From the NCBI GenBank assembly GCA_944337235.1, contig CALVLK010000011.1, positions 1 to 46,631 of the forward strand: DNA of 46,631 nt, given 5' to 3'. How positions within the stretch are numbered: the first letter of the stretch is position 1; every line of letters starts with the position of its first letter. The notes under the pieces are model-generated. The model was not told where the DNA came from and ran no database searches. It worked only from the letters and a program-made list of their open reading frames with translations. The DNA is from an uncultured Clostridia bacterium. GTDB taxonomy: Bacteria; Bacillota; Clostridia; Christensenellales; Borkfalkiaceae. Made by a program: the position numbers and the translations under genes. Below are positions 14,638 to 23,858 of the stretch, piece by piece.

Positions 14638-16395
14638 ATGTATTTCAGAACACATACCTGCGGCGAGCTGCGCAGGGAGGATGAGGGGAAGGAGGTCAAG
14701 CTTTCAGGCTGGCTCGATTCCAAGCGCGACAAGGGCGGCCTGCTCTTTGCGGTGCTGCGCGATTTTTACGGCGTGACGCAGATCGTCTGCTCGGAGGAGC
14801 CGCTGCTCTCGCAATTTCGGGACATCCCCACAGAGTCGACGATCAGCGTGGAGGGGCGCGTCGTGCTGCGCTCCTCCCCCAACGAAAAGCTGCCTACGGG
14901 GCTCATCGAGATCGTTCCCACGCGGGTAGAGGTGCTCGGGCGCCGTACGGTCCCCGCGCTTCCCTTCGAGATCAGCCATTCGCTGGAGGCGGGCGAGGAC
15001 GCGCGCCTGAAATATCGCTTTCTCGATCTGAGGAATCCGCAGGTGCGCGACAAGATCATTCTGCGTTCGAACATCATTGCCGATCTGCGCAGGCTGATGA
15101 CGGAGCAGGGCTTCTACGAGATCTCCACTCCCATACTTACGAGTTCTTCGCCCGAGGGCGCGCGCGACTATATCGTGCCCAGCCGCCTCTATCCGGGCGA
15201 GTTCTACGCGCTGCCGCAGGCGCCGCAGCAGTACAAGCAGCTGCTCATGTGTTCGGGATTCGACCGCTATTTTCAGATCGCCCCCTGCTTCCGCGACGAG
15301 GACGCAAGGGCCGACCGTTCGCCCGGCGAGTTCTATCAGCTGGATATCGAGATGGCATATGCCACGCAGGAGGACGTATTCGACGTGCTTGAGCGCGTGC
15401 TGCCCCCCGTGTTTGCAAAATATTCGGGCTGGCAGGCCGATCAGCCTCCCTTCCGCCGCATCGCCTACCGCGACGCGTTGGAGACGTACGGCACGGACAA
15501 GCCGGATCTGAGAAATCCCCTTATCATCCGCGACGCGACGGCGCTCATGCAGGGCTGCGGCTTCGACAGAACGGAGGGCAAGATCGTCAAGGCGATCGCC
15601 GTGCAGGGCGTGAACGTGGCGCGCAAGTGGATCGACAAGACCGCCGAAGAGTTCAAGATCAAGACAGAGGGCGGCGCGATGTTTTGGTTCAAGCTGGACG
15701 AGAACGGCGCGCCCCAGGGCGGCATCGCAAAATTTGTTGCGGATCGTGCAGAGGAGTGGAAGGCGCTGCTCGGCATCGGGGCAGGGGCGTTCGTTGCGCT
15801 CGTCGCCGAGGATAAGCGCGGCCTTGTCCAGAAGCGTGCGGGCATTCTGCGTACCATGCTGGGCGTCGGGCTCGACCTGCTCGAAAAGAACGTCTATCGC
15901 TTCTGCTGGATCGTCGACTTCCCCATGTACGAGATCGGGGAGGAGAGCGGGGAGCTCGAATTCTGCCATAATCCCTTCTCCATGCCGCAGGGTGGCATGA
16001 AGGCGCTTGAAGAGCAGGATCCCCTCGAAATACTCGCCTATCAGTACGATATCGTGTGCAACGGCGTAGAGCTTTCGTCGGGCGCCGTGCGCAATCACGA
16101 TCCCGAGATCATGCTCAAGGCCTTCTCCCTCGTCGGGCTGGACAAGAGCGCGGTCGAGAGCAAATTCCCCGCACTCTATCATGCCTTTGAATACGGCGCA
16201 CCCCCGCATGCCGGGGTGGCGCCCGGCGTGGACCGCATGGTCATGCTCATCTGCGACACCGTGAATATCCGCGAGGTCATCGCATTCCCCATGAACGCCA
16301 AGGCGCGCGACCTCATGATGAACGCGCCCTCGCCCGTGGAACAGCGGCAGCTCGACGACGTGCACATTGCTGTCGTCCGCCAAGAGAAAAACTGA
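14638..16395 (+). CDS. aspS: aspartyl-tRNA synthetase
   Basis: Charges tRNA-Asp; 585 residues, bacterial size. An N-terminal OB anticodon-binding domain (about 1-110, SGWLDSKRDKGGLLFAVLRD) precedes the class II catalytic core with an inserted GAD domain. Motif 2 reads FRDEDARADRSPGEFYQLD and motif 3 is GVAPGVDRMVML. The SPGEFYQLD form carries extra residues compared with the usual RADRQPEFTQID and resembles alphaproteobacterial AspRS. Whether it also charges tRNA-Asn depends on asnS/gatCAB, not visible here. The start at 14638 has GAAGGAA upstream and lies downstream of its own promoter. Confidence 0.95.
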   Translation: MYFRTHTCGELRREDEGKEVKLSGWLDSKRDKGGLLFAVLRDFYGVTQIVCSEEPLLSQFRDIPTESTISVEGRVVLRSSPNEKLPTGLIEIVPTRVEVLGRRTVPALPFEISHSLEAGEDARLKYRFLDLRNPQVRDKIILRSNIIADLRRLMTEQGFYEISTPILTSSSPEGARDYIVPSRLYPGEFYALPQAPQQYKQLLMCSGFDRYFQIAPCFRDEDARADRSPGEFYQLDIEMAYATQEDVFDVLERVLPPVFAKYSGWQADQPPFRRIAYRDALETYGTDKPDLRNPLIIRDATALMQGCGFDRTEGKIVKAIAVQGVNVARKWIDKTAEEFKIKTEGGAMFWFKLDENGAPQGGIAKFVADRAEEWKALLGIGAGAFVALVAEDKRGLVQKRAGILRTMLGVGLDLLEKNVYRFCWIVDFPMYEIGEESGELEFCHNPFSMPQGGMKALEEQDPLEILAYQYDIVCNGVELSSGAVRNHDPEIMLKAFSLVGLDKSAVESKFPALYHAFEYGAPPHAGVAPGVDRMVMLICDTVNIREVIAFPMNAKARDLMMNAPSPVEQRQLDDVHIAVVRQEKN

Positions 16396-16415
16396 TCCCG
16401 GCCATGGTCGGCACA

Positions 16416-16447
16416 ATGCTCCGTTGCAGCAAGGCGGAGCATTTTTT
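16416..16447 (+). terminator. aspS terminator
   Basis: Eight-base-pair stem ATGCTCCG / CGGAGCAT followed by six T. Confidence 0.9.
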
Positions 16448-16468
16448 GTTATTTTGTTTCAGAAACCC

Positions 16469-16497
16469 TTGCAAAAATCTGTACGATGTGTTAAAAT
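16469..16497 (+). promoter_or_regulatory. promoter of the first GH51 gene
   Basis: TTGCAA at 16469-16474 and TAAAAT at 16492-16497 with a 17-bp spacer. The second GH51 gene uses the same -35 hexamer. Confidence 0.65.
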
Positions 16498-16547
16498 GGC
16501 ACTATCGGCAGGCTATGATCGTGCCGAATGAGAATCAGGGGGAAACT

Positions 16548-18770
16548 ATGATGAAACGATGGTTATCCGCAGGACTTGCAGGGATCATGCTCACGTCGGT
16601 CGCCGTGTGTGCGGGCGGATGCATGCCCTCCGACGTGGACATGCAGGGCAACACCTTCTCCGATGCCGACGTCACGCTGACGGCGGACGCCGCGCAGGTC
16701 GTCGATATCTCCGACACGCTGTTCGGCGTGTTCTTGGAGGACATCAATTATGCGTCCTACGCCATGGACGACAATCTGCTCTGCAACGGCTCGTTTGAAT
16801 TTTCCGACGCGACGCGCGCATGGAGCGCAACAGACGCCGCGATCACGGGGGAGAATGCCGAACCCGTCATCTCGACCAGTCTCAACTATCTGCGCGTCGA
16901 CGCCGAAGCGTCGGGCGCAACGCTCTCCAACAGCGGATTTGCGGCGGTACCCATCGCCGTGACCGAGGGGGCAAGCTATACCTTCTCCGCCTTTATCAAG
17001 GCGACCGCCTATAACGGGGAGATCGGGCTGCGCCTTTCTTACGCCAATGGGATCGTGGCGGAGGGGAGCATTACGGTGAGCGAAAGTACGGAATGGGTCA
17101 AATATCAGACCACGCTGACCGCGTCGGAGACGAGGTCGAACCTCTCCTTCGAGCTGGTGTTCAGCGGGGCGGGCGAATTGTACCTCGACGGCGTCTCGCT
17201 TGTCACCTCCGAGGCGACGGACGGCATCAAGAATTATATGTACGAGGTGATCGAGGAGCTCTCGCCCAAGTTTGTGCGCTTCCCGGGCGGCTGCGTCATC
17301 GAGGGAAGAACGATGGACGACGCATATGACTGGAAGAACTCCATCGGCGTCAACGAGGCGGACGAGGTGCCCGAATTTACCTATACGTGCAATGTGGACG
17401 GTGCGGTGACGACGGTGACCACGCGCGGCGAACCCATAACGCGCAAGCCGAATACGGACATCTGGCAGAACGGCAGCAACTACTATCTCATGGAATACGG
17501 CGTGGGCTTCTACGAATATTTCCTGCTCTGTGAAAATCTGGGCGCAAGCGCGATCCCCATCGTCAACTGCGGGCTCAGCTGCATGATTCAGACGGCGGGC
17601 GGCGGGCGTTTTAACCGCCTGGAGGGCCGCTACGGCAACGGGATCGAAGATTATATTCAGGACGCCCTTGATCTTGTCGCATTTGCGAAGGGAGATGTAA
17701 ACTCTACCGACGAAAACGAGGCGTACTGGGCGCAGGTGCGTGCGGATATGGGGCACGAGGAACCTTTCGACATGACCTATCTCGGCATCGGCAACGAACA
17801 GTGGGGCGATACCTATTACGACTACTACGAGCAGTTTATCGAGGCGTTCCGCGAGGCAGAGCAATCCAATCCCGATCTCTATGAGGGCATCGAGCTCATC
17901 GTAGGCAACGGAACCTCCTTCAACGATATCGAAAGGTCTGGCACGGGCGGTCTGGCGCGCACCGCGGCGAGAAGCTATATGGACGGCGGCAACATCTCCT
18001 CCCTCAAAGAGTACGGCGTGCAGGATCATCACTACTACATGAACTATGCCGACTTTTTCATGAACACCACGGTGTACGACGGCTATCGGCGGGAGGGGGA
18101 ACTTGCTTACGACGTGTTTGTGGGCGAATACTCCGCCAATCAGGCAAACTCCCTGAGCGGCTATACCTTTGCCTACGAGGATAACAACTGGATAACCGCG
18201 CTCTCCGAGGCGGCATATATGACGGGCATCGAGCGCAACGGCGACATTATCAAACTTGCGGCGTATGCGCCCATGTTCGGCGCGCTGAATGCGACCAACC
18301 AGTGGACGGCGGATATGATGTTCTTCACTTCCACGAGCGTGGTGCGTACGCCCAACTACTATGTGCAGCAGCTGTTCATGCGCAACCAGAGCTCCGGGGT
18401 GCTTGCCACGGAGGCCACGTACGCTGACGCCTTTGAGCGCACTTACGACCTTGTTCCTGTCGGCGGAATCGGCTCTGTTTCCATCAATAAGATGTATCAG
18501 GTCATCGGCGTCGACGGGGCGACGGGGGATGTCATCGTCAAGCTCGTCAACGCCTCTTCGGACTATATTAAAGCAAACGTCGAGCTCAGTTCCGTCAGTG
18601 TGACGGGGTATGCCGACGTCACGCTGCTCTCCTGCGAGAATACGGCGGCGAAGAACTCCGCAAGCGAGGAAAACATCGCGCCCGAGTATTTTACGCTGGG
18701 TGTCAAGAGCACATTCGGTTACGAGATCCCGCCCTACAGCGTTGCGGTCATCCGCGTGCATACAAAATAA
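16548..18770 (+). CDS. GH51-like alpha-L-arabinofuranosidase lipoprotein, paralogue 1
   Basis: Predicted cell-surface glycosidase releasing arabinose from arabinan or arabinoxylan; 740 residues. A lipoprotein signal ends AGGC at Cys25. The N-terminal GH51 pattern DTLFGVFLEDINYAS is followed by a CBM4-like beta-rich insert (about 75-220). KFVRFPGGCVIEG and DWKNSIG mark the start of the barrel. The predicted acid/base is Glu417 (GIGNEQWG) and the nucleophile Glu527 (FVGEYSAN); both fit the family. The start at 16548 is chosen for the GGGGGA ribosome binding site and the signal peptide; Met at 16551 is equivalent. A paralogue follows directly. Substrate is inferred from the family only. Confidence 0.88.
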   Translation: MMKRWLSAGLAGIMLTSVAVCAGGCMPSDVDMQGNTFSDADVTLTADAAQVVDISDTLFGVFLEDINYASYAMDDNLLCNGSFEFSDATRAWSATDAAITGENAEPVISTSLNYLRVDAEASGATLSNSGFAAVPIAVTEGASYTFSAFIKATAYNGEIGLRLSYANGIVAEGSITVSESTEWVKYQTTLTASETRSNLSFELVFSGAGELYLDGVSLVTSEATDGIKNYMYEVIEELSPKFVRFPGGCVIEGRTMDDAYDWKNSIGVNEADEVPEFTYTCNVDGAVTTVTTRGEPITRKPNTDIWQNGSNYYLMEYGVGFYEYFLLCENLGASAIPIVNCGLSCMIQTAGGGRFNRLEGRYGNGIEDYIQDALDLVAFAKGDVNSTDENEAYWAQVRADMGHEEPFDMTYLGIGNEQWGDTYYDYYEQFIEAFREAEQSNPDLYEGIELIVGNGTSFNDIERSGTGGLARTAARSYMDGGNISSLKEYGVQDHHYYMNYADFFMNTTVYDGYRREGELAYDVFVGEYSANQANSLSGYTFAYEDNNWITALSEAAYMTGIERNGDIIKLAAYAPMFGALNATNQWTADMMFFTSTSVVRTPNYYVQQLFMRNQSSGVLATEATYADAFERTYDLVPVGGIGSVSINKMYQVIGVDGATGDVIVKLVNASSDYIKANVELSSVSVTGYADVTLLSCENTAAKNSASEENIAPEYFTLGVKSTFGYEIPPYSVAVIRVHTK

Positions 18771-18785
18771 AATGCTATTGGTTTG

Positions 18786-18820
18786 AAAAGAGGGGGCTGC
18801 CTGCCGCAGCTTCCTCTTTT
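18786..18820 (+). terminator. terminator between the GH51 genes
   Basis: AAAAGAGG..GCTGC / GCAGC..CCTCTTTT form a 15-bp stem if two G-U pairs are allowed. The five-base loop is CTGCC and the 3' arm itself ends in T residues. Confidence 0.75.
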
Positions 18821-18842
18821 GGCATTATTTTTATCCGGGGAA

Positions 18843-18871
18843 TTGCAATTGTGTCAGATCTGTGATATAAT
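18843..18871 (+). promoter_or_regulatory. promoter of the second GH51 gene
   Basis: TTGCAA at 18843-18848 and TATAAT at 18866-18871 with 17-bp spacing. Confidence 0.8.
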
Positions 18872-18936
18872 CATGCCAAAGACGGGTCGGGCGCGGAGCT
18901 GCCCGCTCCAACTGAAATCCAAAAGGGGGAAAGAAA

Positions 18937-21231
18937 ATGAAAAAGGTCACACTTGTCGCGCTTTCGTCTGCGCTTGTCGCCGCATTTGTCTGCGGCGCGA
19001 GTTCATGCACGAGGATCGACTACGAGGCGACGGCGTTTTCCGATCCGACGGCGACGCTCTCTGTCGATCTCACGGGGGTAAAGGTGGGCATCTCCGATAC
19101 GCTGTTCGGCGTGTTTCTGGAGGACATCAACTATGCCTCATATGCGCTCGACGACAATATGCTCGTCAACAACTCCTTCGAGGCGACGCAGGGCGTCTCC
19201 AGAACGTACGGCTGGGAGACGACGAACGCCACGCTCGCCATCGAAAACACCGACGGCGTGCTCGCGGACGTGGAGGGCTATCGCGATTCCGGGGTCAACA
19301 CCTATTACGGGTGTCTCACGGTAAACGCCGCGGGCGGCACCCTCACCAACACGGGTTATGACGCTGTTCCCATGGCGGTCACGGACGGGACGGATTATGT
19401 GTTCAGCGCATTTATCAAGACGAATACCGCCATGGATATGACCGTGTCCGTCTCAAACCGCGACGGCGAGGTGCTCAGCGAGAGCATCCGCCTGGAGCAG
19501 GGCGACGAATGGGTGAAATATACGCGCACGATCGAGGCAAGCGGAACGGCATCGAATTCTCTGGCGTGCAACCTCAGCTTTTCTGCGCCCGGCACGGTGT
19601 ATCTCGACGCGATCACGCTCGAGACGACAAATTCCACGGGCGGAATCAAACAGTATATGTACGACGCGATCGCAGACCTCGCGCCCAAGTTTATCCGCTT
19701 CCCGGGCGGCTGCATCGTCGAGGGCAACGGCTATTTCAACCGCGACGGGGAATCTGGACTGGACGACACCGCTTACGACTGGAAAAACTCCATCGGCGCG
19801 GCGGTCACGGCGGACGGCGACGATATCGTGCCGGCGTTCAGCTATCGGTTGAATACGGAGAACGGAAAGACGGAGGAGAGCGGCGCGACCTATGGCGAGC
19901 CTTCCACGAGAAAGCCCAACCGCGATCTCTGGGGCGGCACCAACCTGAACACCTATTACGATATGGAGTACGGCGTGGGCTTCTATGAGTACTTTGTGCT
20001 CTGCGACAATTTGGGCGCAAGCGCCATCCCCGTGCTCAACTGCGGCTACAGCTGCCAGGGCGGCGGCGCAAGCAATCCCCGTCTGCTCGTAGGGCGGCAC
20101 GGAAAGGGCGTGGAGGACTTCATTCAGGACGCGCTCGATCTTGTCGCATTTGCGAAGGGTGACGTCAACTCCTCCGACGCAAACGAGGCATACTGGGCGG
20201 GCGTGCGCGCCAACATGGGGCACGAGGAGCCCTTTGAAATGGAATACCTCGGCATCGGCAACGAGCAGTGGGGCGCCACCTATTACGGCCTGTATCAGCA
20301 GTTCATCGAGGCGTTCAACGAGGCGAAACAGTCCAATCCCGACCTCTACGGCGACATTCAGCTCATCGTGGGCAACGGCACGCAGCTAAGCGACTGCGAG
20401 GGCTATGCTGGCGGCACGGGCGGCACGGCAAAGAATGCGGCGCTCGCCTATATGAACCAGGGCAAGATCTCTTCGCTGCAGGAATACGGCCTGCACGACC
20501 ACCACTATTACCGCAACTATACCGAGTTCTTCGAGCTCTCCACGCTGTACGACGGCTATACACGCGGAACGGAGCGCGAATATCACGTCTTTGTGGGCGA
20601 GTTTTCCGCCAACTCCGAAACGCGCCAGAACGGCATTCCCTGCGTGCAGACGAACAACAGCTGGCTGACGGCGCTCTCGGAAGCGGCCTATATGACGGGC
20701 CTGGAGCGCAACGGCGATATCGTGGAGCTCGCGGCGTACGCGCCCATGTTCGGGGCGTCTGCCTATGCCAATCAGTGGGCGGCGGATATGATGTACTATT
20801 CCAATACGGCGCTCTCCTTCACGCCCAACTACTATGTGCAGCAGCTGTTCATGCGCAATCAGGGGAACGATTGGCTGGAGCACGAGATCACGGTGCGCGA
20901 CGGGTTTGAAACGCAGTTCGAGTCGGCGGGATATATGCTGGACAAGCTGTACAGCAGCGTGTGCATCGAGGATGAGACGGGCGACGTCATCATCAAGATC
21001 GTCAATGCGTCGGAAGAGGCGGTAGATTTCAACGTGGCGCTCTCCACGGGCTCCATGTCGCTCACCGGCGTGGCGGACCTCACGGTATTGCAGTGCGACA
21101 ATCTGCGCGCGACCAGCACGATCGGCGCGCCCGCCGTCACGCCGCAGACCGCGCGCATCGGCGTCGAGAACACCTTCGGCTATACAGCGGAGGGCTACAG
21201 CGTGGCTGTCATCCGCGTGCACGTCAAGTGA
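18937..21231 (+). CDS. GH51-like alpha-L-arabinofuranosidase lipoprotein, paralogue 2
   Basis: Tandem paralogue of the preceding gene, 764 residues, with the same architecture. A lipoprotein signal ends at Cys24 (ASSC), followed by DTLFGVFLEDINYAS, a CBM4-like insert, KFIRFPGGCIVEG, and the catalytic pair Glu443 (GIGNEQWG) and Glu555 (FVGEFSAN). Differences concentrate in the beta-rich insert and near the active-site loops, for example an extra NGYFNRDGESG after the GGCIVEG motif. This suggests related but distinct substrates. It has its own promoter and an AAGGGGGAAAG ribosome binding site, so the two copies can be regulated separately. Confidence 0.88.
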   Translation: MKKVTLVALSSALVAAFVCGASSCTRIDYEATAFSDPTATLSVDLTGVKVGISDTLFGVFLEDINYASYALDDNMLVNNSFEATQGVSRTYGWETTNATLAIENTDGVLADVEGYRDSGVNTYYGCLTVNAAGGTLTNTGYDAVPMAVTDGTDYVFSAFIKTNTAMDMTVSVSNRDGEVLSESIRLEQGDEWVKYTRTIEASGTASNSLACNLSFSAPGTVYLDAITLETTNSTGGIKQYMYDAIADLAPKFIRFPGGCIVEGNGYFNRDGESGLDDTAYDWKNSIGAAVTADGDDIVPAFSYRLNTENGKTEESGATYGEPSTRKPNRDLWGGTNLNTYYDMEYGVGFYEYFVLCDNLGASAIPVLNCGYSCQGGGASNPRLLVGRHGKGVEDFIQDALDLVAFAKGDVNSSDANEAYWAGVRANMGHEEPFEMEYLGIGNEQWGATYYGLYQQFIEAFNEAKQSNPDLYGDIQLIVGNGTQLSDCEGYAGGTGGTAKNAALAYMNQGKISSLQEYGLHDHHYYRNYTEFFELSTLYDGYTRGTEREYHVFVGEFSANSETRQNGIPCVQTNNSWLTALSEAAYMTGLERNGDIVELAAYAPMFGASAYANQWAADMMYYSNTALSFTPNYYVQQLFMRNQGNDWLEHEITVRDGFETQFESAGYMLDKLYSSVCIEDETGDVIIKIVNASEEAVDFNVALSTGSMSLTGVADLTVLQCDNLRATSTIGAPAVTPQTARIGVENTFGYTAEGYSVAVIRVHVK

Positions 21232-21338
21232 GCAGATTTCTATCAGAGCTTTCGGGTTTCAGCATGCTTCAGAGCGCATATTCCGTTCGTGGCATGCCGC
21301 AGTTCTGAGATCTGAGCAAAAAAATCATACAGCATCAA

Positions 21339-21375
21339 ACACGGGAGGCGCTGCTTTTTGCCGCGCCTCCCGTGT
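21339..21375. terminator. long hairpin between convergent genes
   Basis: A 13-bp perfect stem (ACACGGGAGGCGC / GCGCCTCCCGTGT) with an 11-base loop sits between the convergent GH51 and HAD genes. No clean T-run follows on either strand, so termination is likely but not certain. The rest of 21232-21451 shows nothing. Confidence 0.55.
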
Positions 21376-21451
21376 TCTCACTTATAGTCGATTCAGGATT
21401 GATCTGTTTCGGCTGGGGCCTGCTTTGTGCGCGCCCTGCCGCCGCTCTCCT

Positions 21452-22108
21452 CTATTGCAACTGAGGCAGTTCGGACAACGAAGAGATGGTCAGATACGGG
21501 GATTCTTCCGCTCTGCCGCGAGACAGATGCGAGCGGTTGACCCATATTTTCTGCCAACCCATTTTATGTGCGGGTACGATGTCCCACCAGTATCCCCGTG
21601 CGATATGGCAGTGGTCTTTTCCGCGCAGGCCAAAGCAAGTCTCGGCGGATTCAAAAAATTTCAAATTTGGTTTATAGCATCTGGTGTCTTCCGCGGTCAG
21701 TGCGCAGTCGAAGAGGCCGCCCAGCCTGCTCAGATGCCCATCCATCAGCTGCCTCGTCGTATTTGACATGATGCAAAGCTCATATCCCCTGTCTTTTAAT
21801 TGTCTGATCGCCGGCAGCACGTCGGGGAAGGGTTCAAACTGCTCATGGACCTTCATCAGCCGGGCATGAAGCGGGGAGAATGCGGCCGTGTTCAGTTCCA
21901 TGTCGCAGTAGGACAGAATGTTGCGCAGCAGCAGGGGATAGGGAACGAAGTCTTCGCCGTACATTAGTCTGTCTTCATAGGCACAGTATACACCGACTGC
22001 CCGTTCCGGTTGCAAACCAAGCGAGTCTGCAGTATCTGCGATCAGCCGATACAGCGGGTCCGTATCAAGCAAAGTACCATAGCAATCGAAGGTAAGAATC
22101 TGATTCAT
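21452..22108 (-). CDS. HAD-superfamily hydrolase
   Basis: A 218-residue haloacid-dehalogenase-like hydrolase. Motif I is FDCYGTLLDTD at residues 6-16 (nucleophile Asp), motif II is IMSNTT, and the motif III lysine is in RCYKPNLKFF. A helical cap lies between motifs I and II. The DxYGT form is typical of the type II haloacid dehalogenase/phosphatase subgroup; the substrate is unknown. In place of the usual GDS/GDD motif IV it has HIARGYWWDIVPAHK, with one acidic residue. The start at 22108 is taken because motif I is normally near the N-terminus; the frame stays open well upstream. The ribosome binding site is weak. Confidence 0.8.
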   Translation of the reverse strand: MNQILTFDCYGTLLDTDPLYRLIADTADSLGLQPERAVGVYCAYEDRLMYGEDFVPYPLLLRNILSYCDMELNTAAFSPLHARLMKVHEQFEPFPDVLPAIRQLKDRGYELCIMSNTTRQLMDGHLSRLGGLFDCALTAEDTRCYKPNLKFFESAETCFGLRGKDHCHIARGYWWDIVPAHKMGWQKIWVNRSHLSRGRAEESPYLTISSLSELPQLQ

Positions 22109-22242
22109 GAGTGTTTCTCTGTTAAATTTCCAAAATGTGCGGCATGGAAATGCAGCTATTTTGATACGCCCGCATAATGGCATATCGTTTGCACCGGGCA
22201 ACGGAAATGATCGCTCCGGGATCGTGCCCTTTTTTTGCGCCT

Positions 22243-22920
22243 TCAGTGCTCCAAGGCCCATTTGATGCCGTCGGCCATGCGCGCTGCGGCGTTCTTGAAA
22301 TGGCCGCCCGGATTTAACACGAAGGCGACGGGCACAGATTGGCTGCGGATGTGTTCGCAGAGCGCCAGCGTATTGCGTTTGACTTCGCGCAGACAGAGAT
22401 TGGATGTCTTTGCCTCTCTGTCGCCGAGGGAAAGGTACAGGCAATCGGGGCGGCGCAGAAACGCGTGTCCGGCGGCGAACTGTAAAAAATGCGGATACCA
22501 GAAGGAACCCGATGCGGACGCGGCCTTTGAAAACTGATCCGTTTTATAGAGCGAATAGACGGCGAACAGTCCTGCAAGGGAGTAGCCTGCAATGATGTTG
22601 CATAAAGGTCTGCCGCCGATCGTTTTTTCAGAGGCGGGCATGATCTCGCCCGTCAAAGCCGAAAGGAAGGCGTCGGCGCCGCCCGTGCAGGGAGCATCGT
22701 CTTTTGAGATGGGCGGGATCGCCCACGGCGACATGCAATCGTTCCAGTTGAAATCGGAAAGCTCGATGAGCGTAAACGGCGGACAGCCTTTTTCTGCGCA
22801 GGCCTGCCATACCTGTTTGCCCTCGTGCATGACAGTGGGCAGATATACCGCCGGAACGCCATTTTGTTCTGCTCCGAAAATTGTGACCTTTGCCACACTT
22901 GCCGCGAACTGTTCCGTCAT
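22243..22920 (-). CDS. alpha/beta hydrolase, esterase family
   Basis: A 225-residue alpha/beta-hydrolase of the putative esterase (esterase D/Fes-like) group. The nucleophile elbow is GYSLAGLFAVYSL (about residue 116, GxSxAG). A likely catalytic His is in NPGGHFKNAAARM near the C-terminus. No signal peptide is seen, so it is cytosolic. The start overlaps the upstream YjbR-like stop by 4 bp (ATGA), so it is translationally coupled. The substrate is not predictable. The 134 bp between its stop and the HAD start hold no clear promoter. Confidence 0.8.
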   Translation of the reverse strand: MTEQFAASVAKVTIFGAEQNGVPAVYLPTVMHEGKQVWQACAEKGCPPFTLIELSDFNWNDCMSPWAIPPISKDDAPCTGGADAFLSALTGEIMPASEKTIGGRPLCNIIAGYSLAGLFAVYSLYKTDQFSKAASASGSFWYPHFLQFAAGHAFLRRPDCLYLSLGDREAKTSNLCLREVKRNTLALCEHIRSQSVPVAFVLNPGGHFKNAAARMADGIKWALEH

Positions 22921-23639
22921 ATTTTATGTGCTCCGCTTCCTGTCTCTCTTTTATTTCCGCGCTTCGATGGCCTTTGTGCTGCAATGCGGTAGCTGTCGTC
23001 TATATGCGAAAAGATCTCCTCTGTGGCAACGCTTCCGTCCAGCACCATGGTAAACCAATTTTCCTTGTTCATATGATAGCCGCGCAGATAGCGCTTCCCG
23101 TCGATCATTCGTGCAAGCTGTTCGGGCTGCATGCGCAGATCAATGATTTCCACGACCTCGTCGTTGTCAAAGCCGAGTTTGGCGCGCGATACCGTAAGGA
23201 TGGCGCCGTACCATGTCCTTGTGTCCCTTCTGCGGAATACGGCGTTTTCCGGAAACTTTTTCCAGAGATATTCAAGTTCGTCCCCGTAGGTCTGCCTGAC
23301 GTACTCGATGACGCGCCGCGCCTGCTCGCTCTTGAAGATGTCCGTTTCACAGCAGCTCTGTATAAATTGGTCCAATGCGGCCTGATATGCCGCCCTGACA
23401 GCGCCGACAAACCCGCCTGCGGCATCCGGCACGAGATGTAGCGTATACTCTTCATTGAGTTCCTTCTCCACAAGACGAGTGCGCAGTCCGCCCTCGCGCG
23501 TTACATACAGTTCCAGCGTAAACTGTCCGTTCAGGAGGTCTGCCGAATATCGGTAGCCGTCCCCGTATTGCTGAAACCCGAAGGGAATGAGCCGATCAGC
23601 TGCTATTTTTTTGTGGTTTAACGGAAATTCTCTCATCAT
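22917..23639 (-). CDS. MmcQ/YjbR family protein
   Basis: A 240-residue protein. The C-terminal half is a MmcQ/YjbR double-wing domain: KFPENAVFRRRDTRTWYGAI, IIDLRMQPEQLARMIDGKRY, GYHMNKENWFTMVLDGS and the terminal HIDDSY block. Family members have a DNA-binding-like fold, but their cellular role is not established. The N-terminal 115 residues are an added domain, probably the separate one found in longer YjbR proteins. The start ATGATG at 23639 has AGAGGG upstream. It is the first gene of the unit with the esterase. Confidence 0.82.
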   Translation of the reverse strand: MMREFPLNHKKIAADRLIPFGFQQYGDGYRYSADLLNGQFTLELYVTREGGLRTRLVEKELNEEYTLHLVPDAAGGFVGAVRAAYQAALDQFIQSCCETDIFKSEQARRVIEYVRQTYGDELEYLWKKFPENAVFRRRDTRTWYGAILTVSRAKLGFDNDEVVEIIDLRMQPEQLARMIDGKRYLRGYHMNKENWFTMVLDGSVATEEIFSHIDDSYRIAAQRPSKRGNKRETGSGAHKI

Positions 23640-23751
23640 TTGCCCTCTGTATCACTTCATAGGACGAAGGCCGCCTTGTCACGGCAGCGCGCAGGCCGTT
23701 ATTCATGGCATTGTCCGTATTCTGTCTTCACCGGTTCGCCTTTGTGCCTCT

Positions 23752-23760
23752 ATTATAACA
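23752..23760 (-). promoter_or_regulatory. extended -10 promoter for the YjbR-like gene
   Basis: On the minus strand TGTTATAAT (TGn plus TATAAT at 23757-23752) lies about 110 bp upstream of the start codon. No good -35 is seen. Confidence 0.5.
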
Positions 23761-23761
23761 C

Positions 23762-23787
23762 AAAAACACGACAACGGTATGCCGTGT
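23762..23787 (-). terminator. terminator of the YiiX-like gene
   Basis: Minus-strand ACACGGCA / TGTCGTGT stem (one G-U pair) followed by four T, right before the next promoter. Confidence 0.75.
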
Positions 23788-23858
23788 TTGAGAAATTTCT
23801 TGATGCATTTGAAGGCCCGCCGCGCAAGATCGCAGTTTTCATTGGGACAAGCGGCATA

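Noticed and set aside
14704-16416. Long minus-strand open frame opposite aspS
   Set aside because: High GC and codon bias keep the antisense frame open; it has no recognisable domain, and aspS is certain.
16563-18761. Long minus-strand open frame opposite the first GH51 gene
   Set aside because: Shadow of a clear glycosidase gene. The same appears opposite guaA (27619-29202) and the ABC-F gene (12157-13674).
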